A DNA stretch of 64,000 nt from the NCBI RefSeq assembly GCF_016899725.1, contig NZ_JACLYU010000001.1, positions 186,001-250,000 on the forward strand, read 5' to 3'. The translations under genes and the position numbers were made by a program. Below the pieces are notes generated by a model, which ran no database searches, was not told the origin of the DNA, and saw only the letters and a list, made by a program, of their open reading frames with translations. Positions 19,648-28,254 of the stretch are shown here, one piece after another; within the stretch, counting starts at the first letter, position 1, and every line of letters starts with the position of its first letter. The DNA comes from Bifidobacterium pullorum subsp. saeculare (GTDB taxonomy: Bacteria > Actinomycetota > Actinomycetes > Actinomycetales > Bifidobacteriaceae).

Positions 19648-20532
19648 ATGACGTGTTACGAGATGCCGGTGGCGCCGCCGTCGCAAGGCTGGGACATCCA
19701 CTGCCACACCGCCTACTCCGACGGCACCGAGACGCCGGCCGGGATGGTCGCCGAGGCGAAGGCCCTGGGCCTGCACGGCGTGGGCATCGCCGACCACGAC
19801 ACCACCGCCGGCTGGGACGGCGCCGAGGCCGCCGCTCGCGCCGAGGGGATGCCGCTGCTGCGCGGCACCGAAATCACCGCCTGCGACGGCGAGGTGTCCG
19901 TGCATATGCTCGGCCTGCAGTACGACCCGACCGACAGGCACGTCGTCGACCTGTTCGCCCGCACCCGCGAGGCTCGCCTACGGCGCACGAAGCGCATGGT
20001 GGACCGGTTGGCCGAGGATTTCCCGATCGATTGGGACGCGGTGCTCGCGCAGGTGCGCGAAGGGGCGCGCACCACCGTCGGCCGCCCGCATATCGCCGAC
20101 GCCCTGGTCGCCGCCGGCGTCTACCCGGACCGTTCCGCCGCGTTCGCCGGCGCGGTGAGCGCCGGCTCGAAGTACTACATCCCCACGCCTTCGCCCACGA
20201 CCAGCGAAGTCGTCGCCGCCATCGGCGGGGCCGGCGGCGTGACGGTCATCGCCCACGCCGGTGACCCGAGCCGCAACCGCCACCTGCTGTCCGACGGACG
20301 CATCGAGGCGCTCGCCCGCGAGGGGCTCGCCGGGCTGGAGGTCTGGCACCGCGGCAACCCGCCCGCCCAGCGCGAGCGCCTGCTCGCCCTGGCCCGCCGG
20401 CTGGGCCTGCTCGTCACCGGTGGCTCCGACTGGCATGGCGCCGGCAAACCGAACCGCATGGGCGAATGCCTGACCGACGACGCCACCGTCGCCGAGATCG
20501 TCCGCCGCGGCGCCATCCCGCTGGTGGGCTGA
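19648..20532 (+). CDS. PHP-domain phosphoesterase (TrpH/RNase AM-like)
   Basis: The 294-residue protein is a stand-alone PHP domain. Metal-binding motifs are DIHCHTAYSDGT near residue 17, GIADHDTTAGW near 48, GTEITACDGEVSVHML near 72, VIAHAGDPSRNR near 200 and TGGSDWHG near 258. In E. coli the related TrpH (RNase AM) removes nucleotides from the 5' ends of RNA, and other members hydrolyse 3',5'-nucleoside bisphosphates; either could apply here. The ATG at 19648 follows a -10-like box by 7 nt. The gene stands alone between divergent VKOR and a convergent hypothetical gene. Confidence 0.88.
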   Translation: MTCYEMPVAPPSQGWDIHCHTAYSDGTETPAGMVAEAKALGLHGVGIADHDTTAGWDGAEAAARAEGMPLLRGTEITACDGEVSVHMLGLQYDPTDRHVVDLFARTREARLRRTKRMVDRLAEDFPIDWDAVLAQVREGARTTVGRPHIADALVAAGVYPDRSAAFAGAVSAGSKYYIPTPSPTTSEVVAAIGGAGGVTVIAHAGDPSRNRHLLSDGRIEALAREGLAGLEVWHRGNPPAQRERLLALARRLGLLVTGGSDWHGAGKPNRMGECLTDDATVAEIVRRGAIPLVG

Positions 20533-20559
20533 GCCCGCCGCCCCGGGACCGGCGCGGGG

Positions 20560-21015
20560 TCAGCGCGCGTCCGGACCGCCGGGCTGTTCCGGACCGTCGG
20601 GCTGTTCCGGACCGTCGGGCTGTTCCGTGGCCTCCGTCGCATCGAGCGGGAAGGCGGCCGCTTCCCGGCAGGCCGCCTCCCAGATCCGTCGGCGCCGCGC
20701 CAGCGTGTCCTCCGGCGGGGTCGTGGACAGGACGGTGGCCTTGTCGAGCCTGCCGACGATGCCGTCGAGGCGTTCCTTTACGTCCGCAGGGCTGCGGGCC
20801 GTCAGGTCGCCGTGGATCGGGCCCCGGGCGCGCGCCGCCGCGGCGACGCGCGCATCGTCCACCATGCCCCGGACGGCCGCCACCTCGTCGGCCGAGACCG
20901 TCGCGGCGTATTCCTCGACCAGCGCGACCAGCAGCCGGCGCAGGTCGAGTCCCTGCATCCCCGCCGCGATCGCCGCCAGCCGCAGCACCCTCGCATCGAA
21001 TGTCAGATCGACCAT
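20560..21015 (-). CDS. Conserved hypothetical protein with a repetitive Gln-Pro-Asp-Gly tail
   Basis: The 151-residue, probably soluble protein starts MVDLTFDARVLRLAAIAAG and is largely helical and charged in the first 120 residues (for example LLVALVEEYAATVSADEVAAVRGMVDDAR). I recognise no domain. The C-terminus is a tandem array of the hexapeptide EQPDGP/EQPGGP encoded by 18-bp repeats at about 20578-20627, which could vary in copy number by slippage. The start is the best available; no strong ribosome-binding signal is seen. It is convergent with the PHP gene and divergent from glyS. Confidence 0.55.
   Translation of the reverse strand: MVDLTFDARVLRLAAIAAGMQGLDLRRLLVALVEEYAATVSADEVAAVRGMVDDARVAAAARARGPIHGDLTARSPADVKERLDGIVGRLDKATVLSTTPPEDTLARRRRIWEAACREAAAFPLDATEATEQPDGPEQPDGPEQPGGPDAR
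20578..20627 (-). repeat. Short tandem 18-bp repeat in a hypothetical gene
   Basis: About three near-identical 18-bp units encode EQPDGP-type hexapeptides at the C-terminus of the hypothetical protein. Confidence 0.75.
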
Positions 21016-21206
21016 CGTATGGTCCGCCCCCTGTCTTCCCTGTGCGCGCAGTCCCCGCGGCGGCGCCCTGAGACCAGCATAGGCGCCGTGGCGGCAGCGG
21101 CGCCGGCGGCCTGGTCGGGGCCCGCCGGGGGAGGGGTCTTCAGCGTCCCCGTATCCCGGTATCCTTGCCACGTTGACCCCAAACCGTTCAAACCAGAAGG
21201 TGCATT

Positions 21207-22682
21207 GTGGCTCAGTCCAAACTCGATGAAGTCGTCTCCCTCGCCAAGCGCCGCGGGTTCGTGTTCCCCGCGGGCGAGATCTACGGCGGCACCCGTTCCG
21301 CCTGGGACTACGGTCCGCTGGGCGTGGCTCTCAAGGACAACATCAAGCGCGAATGGTGGCGTTCGATGGTCGTGACCCGCCCCGACGTCGTCGGCGTGGA
21401 CACCTCGATCATCCTGCCGTCCGCCGTGTGGGTCGCCTCCGGCCATGTGAGCGTGTTCAACGATCCGCTCGTCGAGTGCCTCAACTGCCACAAGCGCAAC
21501 CGCGCCGACAAGCTTGAGGAGTCCTACGCCGAGAAGCACGGCGACCAGCTGCCCGAGCACGGCATGGCCGACATCGTCTGCCCCGACTGCGGCGCCCGTG
21601 GCCAGTGGACCGAGCCGCGCGACTTCAACATGATGCTGCGCACCCACCTGGGTCCGGTGGAGGACGAGAACAGCCTGCACTACCTGCGCCCGGAGACCGC
21701 CCAGGGCATCTTCGTGGACTTCAAGAACGTGATGACCTCCTCCCGCGAGAAGCCGCCGTTCGGCATCGCCAACATCGGCAAGTCCTTCCGCAACGAGATC
21801 ACGCCCGGTAACTTCATCTTCCGCACCCGCGAGTTCGAGCAGATGGAGATGGAGTTCTTCGTCGAGCCCGGCACCGACGAGGCCTGGCACCAGTACTGGA
21901 TCGACGCGCGCACCCAGTGGTACCTGGACCTGGGCGTCAAGCCGGAGAACCTGCGCCACTACGAGCATCCCAAGGAGAAGCTCGCCCACTACTCCAAGCG
22001 CACGGTGGACATCGAATACCGCTTCGGCTTCCAGGGCTCCGACTGGGGCGAGCTCGAGGGCGTGGCCAACCGCACCGACTTCGACCTGACGGCCCACGCC
22101 AAGCACTCCGGCGAGGACCTGAGCTACTTCAACCAGGCCACCGGCGAGCGGTACATCCCGTACGTCATCGAGCCGGCCGCCGGCCTGACCCGCTCCCTCA
22201 TGTGCTTCCTCGTGGACGCCTACGACGTGGACGAGGCTCCGAATACCAAGGGCGGCGTGGACAAGCGCACCGTGCTGCGCCTCGACCCGCGCCTGTCCCC
22301 GATGAAGGCCGCCGTGCTGCCGCTGAGCAAGAAGCCCGAGCTGCAGACCATCGCGCAGAACCTGGCGAACGACCTGCGCCAGAACGAGTGGATGATCGAC
22401 TATGACGAGTCCGGCGCCATCGGCCGCCGCTACCGCCGCCAGGACGAGATCGGCACCCCGCTGTGCATCACCGTCGACTTCGACACCATCGACGACCAGG
22501 CCGTCACGATCCGCGAGCGCGACACCATGGCCCAGGAGCGCGTGAGCCTGGACCAGGTGGCCGACTACGTGGCCAAGCGCATCGGCGAGAAGCGCGTGGC
22601 CGTGCCGCTCAAGCCCGAGTCGATGGGCGGCGCCGCCTGGCCGGATTCCGTGCACATCCAGGAGGCCGGCGGCCTGTACTGA
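21207..22682 (+). CDS. glyS: Glycyl-tRNA synthetase (dimeric, class II)
   Basis: The 491-residue enzyme starts at GTG 21207 with AGAAGG upstream. Class II motifs are visible: [13 protein letters not shown] near the N-terminus, motif 2 in [26 protein letters not shown], and motif 3 in [18 protein letters not shown] CxxC pair (ECLNCHKRN) and a second ([10 protein letters not shown]) suggest a zinc site in the insertion. The C-terminal anticodon-binding domain ends [14 protein letters not shown] hairpin follows the stop. Confidence 0.96.
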   Translation: MAQSKLDEVVSLAKRRGFVFPAGEIYGGTRSAWDYGPLGVALKDNIKREWWRSMVVTRPDVVGVDTSIILPSAVWVASGHVSVFNDPLVECLNCHKRNRADKLEESYAEKHGDQLPEHGMADIVCPDCGARGQWTEPRDFNMMLRTHLGPVEDENSLHYLRPETAQGIFVDFKNVMTSSREKPPFGIANIGKSFRNEITPGNFIFRTREFEQMEMEFFVEPGTDEAWHQYWIDARTQWYLDLGVKPENLRHYEHPKEKLAHYSKRTVDIEYRFGFQGSDWGELEGVANRTDFDLTAHAKHSGEDLSYFNQATGERYIPYVIEPAAGLTRSLMCFLVDAYDVDEAPNTKGGVDKRTVLRLDPRLSPMKAAVLPLSKKPELQTIAQNLANDLRQNEWMIDYDESGAIGRRYRRQDEIGTPLCITVDFDTIDDQAVTIRERDTMAQERVSLDQVADYVAKRIGEKRVAVPLKPESMGGAAWPDSVHIQEAGGLY

Positions 22683-22698
22683 CGGCCGTTGGCCGCAG

Positions 22699-22736
22699 GG
22701 GACGGCAGCGACGCCCGGCCGGGCCGCTGCCGTCCC
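22699..22736 (+). terminator. 12-bp hairpin terminator after glyS
   Basis: Arms at 22699-22710 and 22725-22736 are perfectly complementary around a GC-rich 14-nt loop, 16 nt past the glyS stop. Confidence 0.65.
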
Positions 22737-22804
22737 GTCATGTTCCGGGCCGGCCCTGCGCCGGCGCGGAACGCCGACGACACCAGACGACGACGGGGGA
22801 TGAC

Positions 22805-24073
22805 GTGACGAACAGCGACGAGGATGTGATCGACGTGCGCGGGGACGGCCGCGTGGGGGAGAACCCGTGCTCCCCAGTCCGCCGGACGGACGGGGACGGC
22901 GGCGAGGCCGCCGCACCGGAACCCGTCGCGCTGCCGCCGGTGCGCCTGGGGCGCATCACGGTGCCGACGCCGGTGGTGCTTTCCCCGATGGCCGGCGTGA
23001 CCAACTGGCCGTTCCGCGTGCTGTGCGAGGAATACGGTCCCGACGGCCTGTACGTGGCCGAGATGGTCACCGCTCGCGCCCTCGTGGCCCGCAACCCCAA
23101 GGCGCTGCGCCTGTGCCGCTTCGCGCCCACCGAGCGTGTGCGCTCCCTGCAGCTGTACGGCGTGAACCCCTCGATCACCGCCCAGGCCGCCCGCATCGTG
23201 GTGGACGGGGGCATGGCCGACCATGTGGACCTCAACTTCGGCTGCCCGGTGCCCAAGGTCACGCGCCGCGGCGGCGGCTCCGCCCTGCCGTGGAAAACCG
23301 ACCTGTTCGCCGAGCTCATCCGCCGTGTGGTCGAGGTGTGCGAGCCGGCGGGCATCCCCGTCACCGCGAAGATCCGCGTCGGCATCGACCACGGGCACGA
23401 GACCTTCCTCGAGGCCGGGCGCATCGCCCAGGAGGAGGGCTGCGCGGCCGTGACGCTGCACGCCCGCACCACTGCCGAATACTACGGCGGCCACTCCGAC
23501 TGGAGCCGCATCGGCGAGCTCAAGGCCGCCCTGGACGTGCCGGTCTTCGGCAACGGCGACATCTGGGGCGCGGACGACGCGCTGGCGATGGTGCGGCAGA
23601 CCGGCTGCGACGGCGTGGCCATCGGACGCGGCTGCCAAGGCCGTCCCTGGCTGTTCGCGGACCTCAAGCACGCCTTCGCCGGCTCGCCGGAGCGCACGGA
23701 CCCCACGCTGGGCGAAGTGTGCGCGGTGATCCGCCGCCACGCCCGCCTGCTCGTCGAGTTCTACGACGGCGACGAACGCATGGCCGTGCACGACCTGCGC
23801 AAACATGTGGCCTGGTATCTCAAGGGCTTCCCGGTGGGCGGCTCCACGCGCAAGGCCTTCATGGAATGCGAAAGCCTGGCGGACGTGGACCGCGAATGCG
23901 GGCGACTGGACCCGTCCGTGCGCTTGCCCAGCCGGGTGGCGGACAAGCCGCGCGGCCGCGTGCGCTTCGCCAAGAAAGTGCATCTGCCGTACGGGTGGCT
24001 GGACTCGCGCACCACCACCCCCGCCGAACGCGAGGCGCTGTTCGGCGACGACCCGATGGACGCCAGCTACTGA
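22805..24073 (+). CDS. dusB: tRNA-dihydrouridine synthase, DusB-like
   Basis: The 422-residue FMN enzyme reduces uridines in tRNA. Typical motifs are SPMAGVTNWPFR, VAEMVTARALV, QLYGVNPS, VDLNFGCPVPKVTRRGGGSA with the catalytic Cys, and GNGDIW plus GVAIGRGCQGRPWLF in the FMN phosphate site. The GTG at 22805 is chosen because GGGGA lies 5 nt upstream. This leaves a polar N-terminal tail of about 45 residues that is not part of the catalytic fold. The open frame further upstream overlaps glyS and looks spurious. It lies upstream of ftsZ on the same strand. Confidence 0.92.
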   Translation: MTNSDEDVIDVRGDGRVGENPCSPVRRTDGDGGEAAAPEPVALPPVRLGRITVPTPVVLSPMAGVTNWPFRVLCEEYGPDGLYVAEMVTARALVARNPKALRLCRFAPTERVRSLQLYGVNPSITAQAARIVVDGGMADHVDLNFGCPVPKVTRRGGGSALPWKTDLFAELIRRVVEVCEPAGIPVTAKIRVGIDHGHETFLEAGRIAQEEGCAAVTLHARTTAEYYGGHSDWSRIGELKAALDVPVFGNGDIWGADDALAMVRQTGCDGVAIGRGCQGRPWLFADLKHAFAGSPERTDPTLGEVCAVIRRHARLLVEFYDGDERMAVHDLRKHVAWYLKGFPVGGSTRKAFMECESLADVDRECGRLDPSVRLPSRVADKPRGRVRFAKKVHLPYGWLDSRTTTPAEREALFGDDPMDASY

Positions 24074-24194
24074 GACAGTGGCCACATGAGGTCCAGAAAA
24101 TGAACAAACCGCGGTACACGTTCGGCGAATGTCCGCCCGGCGTGTCCGCCATGCGCTATCCTTGGGCGTAACCGTGAAGTGTGGACAGGAGACT

Positions 24195-25439
24195 ATGGTG
24201 AGCGAGATCACCCAGACGGAGTTCAACGACAAGACCAACATCAAGGTCGTGGGCGTGGGCGGAGCCGGCGGCAACGCCGTCAACCGCATGATCGCCGAGG
24301 GATTGCAGAACGTGGAGTTCGTGGCCGTGAATACGGACGCCAAGGATCTGCTCCGCTCCGACGCTGACGTGAAGATCGCCCTGTCCGACAACTCCTCCCG
24401 TGGCCTGGGCGCGGGGGCCGACCCGGAGAAGGGCGCCAAGGCCGCCCAGGACCATCAGTCCGACATCGAGGAGGCCGTCAAGGGCGCCGACATGGTCTTC
24501 GTGACCTGCGGCGAGGGCGGCGGCACCGGCACCGGCGCCAGCCCGATCGTCGCGCGCGCCGCCCATCAGCAGGGCGCCCTCACCATCGCGGTCGTCACCC
24601 GTCCGTTCACTTTCGAGGGCCCGCAGCGCGCCGCCAGCGCCGAGTTCGGCATCGACAACCTGCGCAAGGAGGTCGACGCCCTCATCGTCATTCCCAACGA
24701 CCGCCTCCTGGAGCTGTCGGACCGCACCATCACGATCATGGACGCCTTCAAAACCGCCGACACGGCGCTGCTGTCCGGCGTGCAGGGCATCACCGACCTC
24801 ATCACGTCCAACTCCTACATCCACGTCGACTTCGCCGACGTCACCGCCATCCTGCGCGGCGCCGGCACCGCCCTGTTCGGCATCGGCTCCGCCCGCGGCG
24901 AGGACCGCGCCACCCAAGCCGCCGAACTGGCCATCAGCTCCCCGTTGCTCGAGGAGAGCATCGAAGGCGCCCACGGCGCGCTCATCAACATCGCCGGTCC
25001 GACCGACATCGGCCTGCAGGAGGCCTCCGCCGCCGTCGAACTGGTGCGCAAGGCCATCCATCCCGAGGCCCAGATCATCTGGGGCCTTGCCCTCGACGAC
25101 GCCTACGGCGACGAGGTGCGCGTCACCGTCATCGCCGCCGGATTCGACACCACGAGCAAGAAGACCGGCGCAGTGGAGGACCTCTCCGCCGCCCAGCCGG
25201 AAGCCCGCCACGCCGCGCCCGCCGCCCAGCCCGCCGCCCCGGCCGCGCAGCCGGCGCCCGCCGCCGATGCCCCCGGCCAGGCGGACCAGACCGGCGCGAT
25301 GAACACCGTCCCGGCGGTCAAGCCGCTGGAGTCCTTCGCTCCCGCCTCGGGCGCCGCCACGTCCCAGCCGTTCCCGGAGGTCCCCTCCACCCAGTACGGC
25401 ATGAACGACCCGCTCGACATCCCGGACTTCCTGCGCTGA
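24195..25439 (+). CDS. ftsZ: Cell division GTPase FtsZ
   Basis: The 414-residue tubulin-like GTPase forms the Z ring. The nucleotide site is seen in VVGVGGAGGNAVNRM near residue 17 and the tubulin signature GEGGGTGTGASP near 105. The T7 catalytic loop and the C-terminal domain follow. A low-complexity Ala/Pro linker (about residues 330-370) leads to the conserved tail DPLDIPDFLR, which binds partner proteins such as SepF. The ATG at 24195 is preceded by AGGAG; GTG one codon later is also possible. A TATCCT at about 24160 is a likely -10 for the ftsZ-sepF-yggT transcript. Confidence 0.97.
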   Translation: MVSEITQTEFNDKTNIKVVGVGGAGGNAVNRMIAEGLQNVEFVAVNTDAKDLLRSDADVKIALSDNSSRGLGAGADPEKGAKAAQDHQSDIEEAVKGADMVFVTCGEGGGTGTGASPIVARAAHQQGALTIAVVTRPFTFEGPQRAASAEFGIDNLRKEVDALIVIPNDRLLELSDRTITIMDAFKTADTALLSGVQGITDLITSNSYIHVDFADVTAILRGAGTALFGIGSARGEDRATQAAELAISSPLLEESIEGAHGALINIAGPTDIGLQEASAAVELVRKAIHPEAQIIWGLALDDAYGDEVRVTVIAAGFDTTSKKTGAVEDLSAAQPEARHAAPAAQPAAPAAQPAPAADAPGQADQTGAMNTVPAVKPLESFAPASGAATSQPFPEVPSTQYGMNDPLDIPDFLR

Positions 25440-25454
25440 CGAAAGGACCCTGAC

Positions 25455-25940
25455 ATGGCAGGCTTCATGAAGAACGCGATGTCCTACCTGGGCATGAGCG
25501 ACGTGGCGGAGGACGACGACTTCGAGGACGAGGAGCCTCAGACTCCGGCGGGCCAGTCCTCCTCCTTCGACTCCGACCACTCCGTGACGCCCACGGGCAC
25601 GCAGGCAGCCCCCTCCGCGTCCGCGACGGCGCGCGAGGCCAGCCCCTTCGCCGGCCGCGGCGTCAGCCGCATCACCACCATCCACCCCAAGACCTATGAG
25701 GATGCCCAGATGGTGGGCCGTGCGATCCGCGACGGCGTGCCGGTGGTGCTCAACCTCACCGGTGTGCCGGAGGCCGTCGCCTACCGCATCGTCGATTTCT
25801 CCGCCGGCGTCGTGTTCGGCGTGCGTGGATCGATCGAGCGCGTCACTCCGCGCGTGTTCCTCCTGAGCCCGGCCCAGGTGAACATCAAGGTCGAGGAGCC
25901 GGCCTCCGGCGACAACGCCCACGATCTGTTCGCCGACTGA
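25455..25940 (+). CDS. sepF: Cell division protein SepF
   Basis: The 161-residue protein anchors FtsZ to the membrane in Gram-positives. Its N-terminal amphipathic segment MAGFMKNAMSYLGMSD is the presumed membrane anchor. An acidic/Ser linker follows, and the C-terminal SepF domain includes TTIHPKTYEDAQMVGRAIRDGVPVVLNL and VVFGVRGSIERVTPRVFLL. It lies 15 nt after ftsZ with GAAAGGA upstream, as in other actinobacteria that lack FtsA. Confidence 0.95.
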   Translation: MAGFMKNAMSYLGMSDVAEDDDFEDEEPQTPAGQSSSFDSDHSVTPTGTQAAPSASATAREASPFAGRGVSRITTIHPKTYEDAQMVGRAIRDGVPVVLNLTGVPEAVAYRIVDFSAGVVFGVRGSIERVTPRVFLLSPAQVNIKVEEPASGDNAHDLFAD

Positions 25941-25976
25941 CCCTGTTCCGCCATCCAGCCCTACGGACCCGACGTT

Positions 25977-26258
25977 ATGCTGCTGCTCATCGTGATGAGG
26001 ATCCTCGACTTCCTCATCGACGCCTACATCACCGTGCTCGTCGTGCGCATGATCCTCGACTGGGTGGCGGTGCTCGCGCCGCGCTGGTATCCGCGCGGCG
26101 TCGTCGCCTCCCTGATCGACGTGGTCTACCGGCTCACCGACCCGCCGTTGCGCTGGCTGCGCCGCTATATTCCGGCGTTGCCGTTGGGGCCCATCGCGCT
26201 GGATATGAGCTTCATCGTGCTCTACTTCGCGCTCGTGGTGCTGCGTGTCCTCATCTGA
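25977..26258 (+). CDS. YggT family membrane protein
   Basis: The 93-residue protein has two hydrophobic segments, one at each end, flanking a region with WYPRGVVASLIDVVYRLTDPPLRWLRRYIP. This matches the single-copy YggT fold found between sepF and divIVA in Gram-positives. Members are linked to division-site or osmotic functions but the mechanism is unknown. It is 36 nt after sepF, in the same apparent operon. Confidence 0.9.
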   Translation: MLLLIVMRILDFLIDAYITVLVVRMILDWVAVLAPRWYPRGVVASLIDVVYRLTDPPLRWLRRYIPALPLGPIALDMSFIVLYFALVVLRVLI

Positions 26259-26275
26259 GCGGCGGGCCCCGTGCT

Positions 26276-26281
26276 AGAGTC
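26276..26281 (+). promoter_or_regulatory. -10 element upstream of divIVA
   Basis: TAGAGT at 26276-26281 lies in the yggT-divIVA gap and predicts a leader of roughly 50 nt before the ATG at 26336, which has GAGGTG upstream. Confidence 0.5.
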
Positions 26282-26335
26282 GTGGATTGATACGTACCAA
26301 TGCGAGGCACTGCCCCGAAGCGAGGTGTAAGATTC

Positions 26336-27703
26336 ATGGCTCTGTTGACGCCGAAGGACATTAGGGAGCATACCTTCCAGACCGTCCGATTCAAGGAGGG
26401 CTACGATGTCGACGAGGTCGACGATTTCCTGGACCAGGTGACCGAGACCGTCGAGGCCCTGGGCAAGCAGGCGGTCGCCGCCGGTCAGTCCACGCAGTCC
26501 CTGGGCCCGGACGTGGCCGGGCTCAACACCAAGATCTCCGACCTGACCGCCCAGGTGGAACAGCTGACCGCGGAGAACAAGAAGCTCAAGGAGGAGCGCC
26601 CCGCGGGCGACCAGTCCGCCCAGGTCGATGCCACCAAGCTCGCCGAGGCCGAGGAATCCAACCGCGCCCTTGCCCAGCAGAACGAGCAGCTCAAGGGCCA
26701 GGTCGACCAGCTCAACGCGCAGGTCGACCAGCTCACGGCCCAGGCCGCGCAGGCCTCGGGCAACCAGGACGCCGTGGCCCAGCAGATCGCCGCCGTGCAG
26801 CACGAGCGCGACCAGTACCGCGCCAAGGGCGAGGAGCTGGCCCGCCAGCTGGCCGCCGCCCAGCAGCAGCTGCAGGCCGCCGCCCAGCAGTCCCAGCAGC
26901 TCGCCGACCTCAGCCGTCAGCTCGAGGAATCCAAGCAGCGCGAGAACCAGCTGCGCGAGCAGGTGGCCAAGGTCGAGCCGAGCACCGAGACCGGTTCCCT
27001 GCAGAAGATCGCCGGCGCCGCGGCCCAGGCCAGCACCGAGCCGGAGCGCGCCACCGCGATGCTCACCCTGGCCATGCAGCTGCATGACCAGTATGTGGAC
27101 AAGGGCAAGGCCAAGGCCCAGCAGATCACCGAGGCCAGCCAGGCCAAGTACGAGGAGCTCGTCACCAAGGCCAACGACTACTCCAACCGCACCCGCACCG
27201 AGGCCGACGATTACAACCAGCGCGTGCACTCCGAGGCCGACCAGTATTCGGCCAAGACGCGCCAGGAGGCCGACTCCTACTCCAAGCAGACGCACGACGA
27301 CGCCGACGCCTATTCGGCCAAGACGCGCCAGGACGCCGACGCCTATTCGGCCAAGACGCGCCAGGACGCCGACGACTACTCGACCCAGACCCGTCAGGGC
27401 GCGGACTCGTACCTCGCTTCCAAGAGCGACGAGGCCGACCAGTACGAGGTGCAGGTCCACGAGCGCGCCGGTGCCTACGACCAGCAGACCCGTGCCGCCG
27501 CCGACGACTACGCCGCCCAGGTGCACGCCAAGCTGGAGCAGGATTCCAAGGTCATCGAAGGCAACATCCAGGGCCTCAAGCAGTTCGAGACCGAGTACCG
27601 TGCCCGCCTGACCGACTTCCTCGGCCAGCTCGCCGCCCAGGTCTCCCAGGCCAACGGCTACGAAGCCACCGAGCAGTCCGCTCCCGCCCAGCAGCAGGCA
27701 TGA
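26336..27703 (+). CDS. DivIVA/Wag31-like polar scaffold with an extended C-terminal repeat region
   Basis: The 455-residue protein starts MALLTPKDIREHTFQTVRF, followed by KEGYDVDEVDDFLDQV, the DivIVA lipid-binding domain. The rest is coiled coil: a Gln-rich heptad region (about residues 75-215), a short break, and then eleven consecutive 11-residue units of the form A(D/N/G)xYxxxxxx(E/D) at about residues 279-399. In actinobacteria DivIVA (Wag31) marks poles and directs cell-wall growth. The length is well above Wag31 of mycobacteria (about 260). The start has GAGGTG 9 nt upstream. It overlaps lspA by ATGA. Confidence 0.9.
   Translation: MALLTPKDIREHTFQTVRFKEGYDVDEVDDFLDQVTETVEALGKQAVAAGQSTQSLGPDVAGLNTKISDLTAQVEQLTAENKKLKEERPAGDQSAQVDATKLAEAEESNRALAQQNEQLKGQVDQLNAQVDQLTAQAAQASGNQDAVAQQIAAVQHERDQYRAKGEELARQLAAAQQQLQAAAQQSQQLADLSRQLEESKQRENQLREQVAKVEPSTETGSLQKIAGAAAQASTEPERATAMLTLAMQLHDQYVDKGKAKAQQITEASQAKYEELVTKANDYSNRTRTEADDYNQRVHSEADQYSAKTRQEADSYSKQTHDDADAYSAKTRQDADAYSAKTRQDADDYSTQTRQGADSYLASKSDEADQYEVQVHERAGAYDQQTRAAADDYAAQVHAKLEQDSKVIEGNIQGLKQFETEYRARLTDFLGQLAAQVSQANGYEATEQSAPAQQQA
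27170..27532 (+). repeat. Eleven tandem 33-bp units encoding hendecad repeats in DivIVA
   Basis: Eleven units of 33 bp follow each other without a gap. Two adjacent units (encoding ADAYSAKTRQD twice) are almost identical at the DNA level, which suggests recent duplication. The Tyr is nearly invariant at the fourth position of each unit. Confidence 0.85.
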
Positions 27704-28254
27704 GCGGAACCCGACTCATCCTAGGACGGCCGCGCGCACGTGTGGCCGTCCTCGCATGCGTGGCGGTCGTGGCCCTCGCGCTCGACCAGGGCACCAAGCT
27801 GCTGGCTGAGGCGACGCTGGCCGACGGTCGCACCATCACCGTCATCCCCGGGCTGCTCGCCCTCAAGCTCGTGCATAACCCCGGCGCCTCGCTGGGAATG
27901 GGCTCCGGGCACACCTGGGCCATCGCCCTGCTGGCGGTCGCCGCGTGCGTTGCGCTCGTCGTCGCCGCCCTGCGCACCGTCAACCTCGTGTGGACGGCGG
28001 CGCTGTCCCTGGCCTTCGCCGGGGCCTTCGGCAATCTCATCGACCGCATCGCCTACGCCGAGGGCTTCCTCGACGGCAAGGTCGTCGATTTCCTCGACTA
28101 CGGCTGGTCGGTGGGCAACGTCGCCGACATCTTCCTCATGGCCGCCGGCATCGCCGTCGTCGTGCTCATCCTGCTCAACGTGCCGTTCAGCGCGAAGGAC
28201 CTGGCCACGGATGGCGCGGGCCGCGATGAGCGGGAGGAGGCCGGCGGCCGATGA
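27700..28254 (+). CDS. lspA: Lipoprotein signal peptidase (signal peptidase II)
   Basis: The 184-residue polytopic aspartyl protease cleaves prolipoprotein signal peptides in the membrane. Family motifs are DQGTKLL near residue 29, VHNPGASLGMG near 60, and the two catalytic Asp regions GNLIDR near 110 and VVDFLDYG near 128. Four membrane segments are visible. It overlaps divIVA upstream and rluD downstream by ATGA. It would process the lipoproteins predicted at 54-55 kb. Confidence 0.95.
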   Translation: MSGTRLILGRPRARVAVLACVAVVALALDQGTKLLAEATLADGRTITVIPGLLALKLVHNPGASLGMGSGHTWAIALLAVAACVALVVAALRTVNLVWTAALSLAFAGAFGNLIDRIAYAEGFLDGKVVDFLDYGWSVGNVADIFLMAAGIAVVVLILLNVPFSAKDLATDGAGRDEREEAGGR

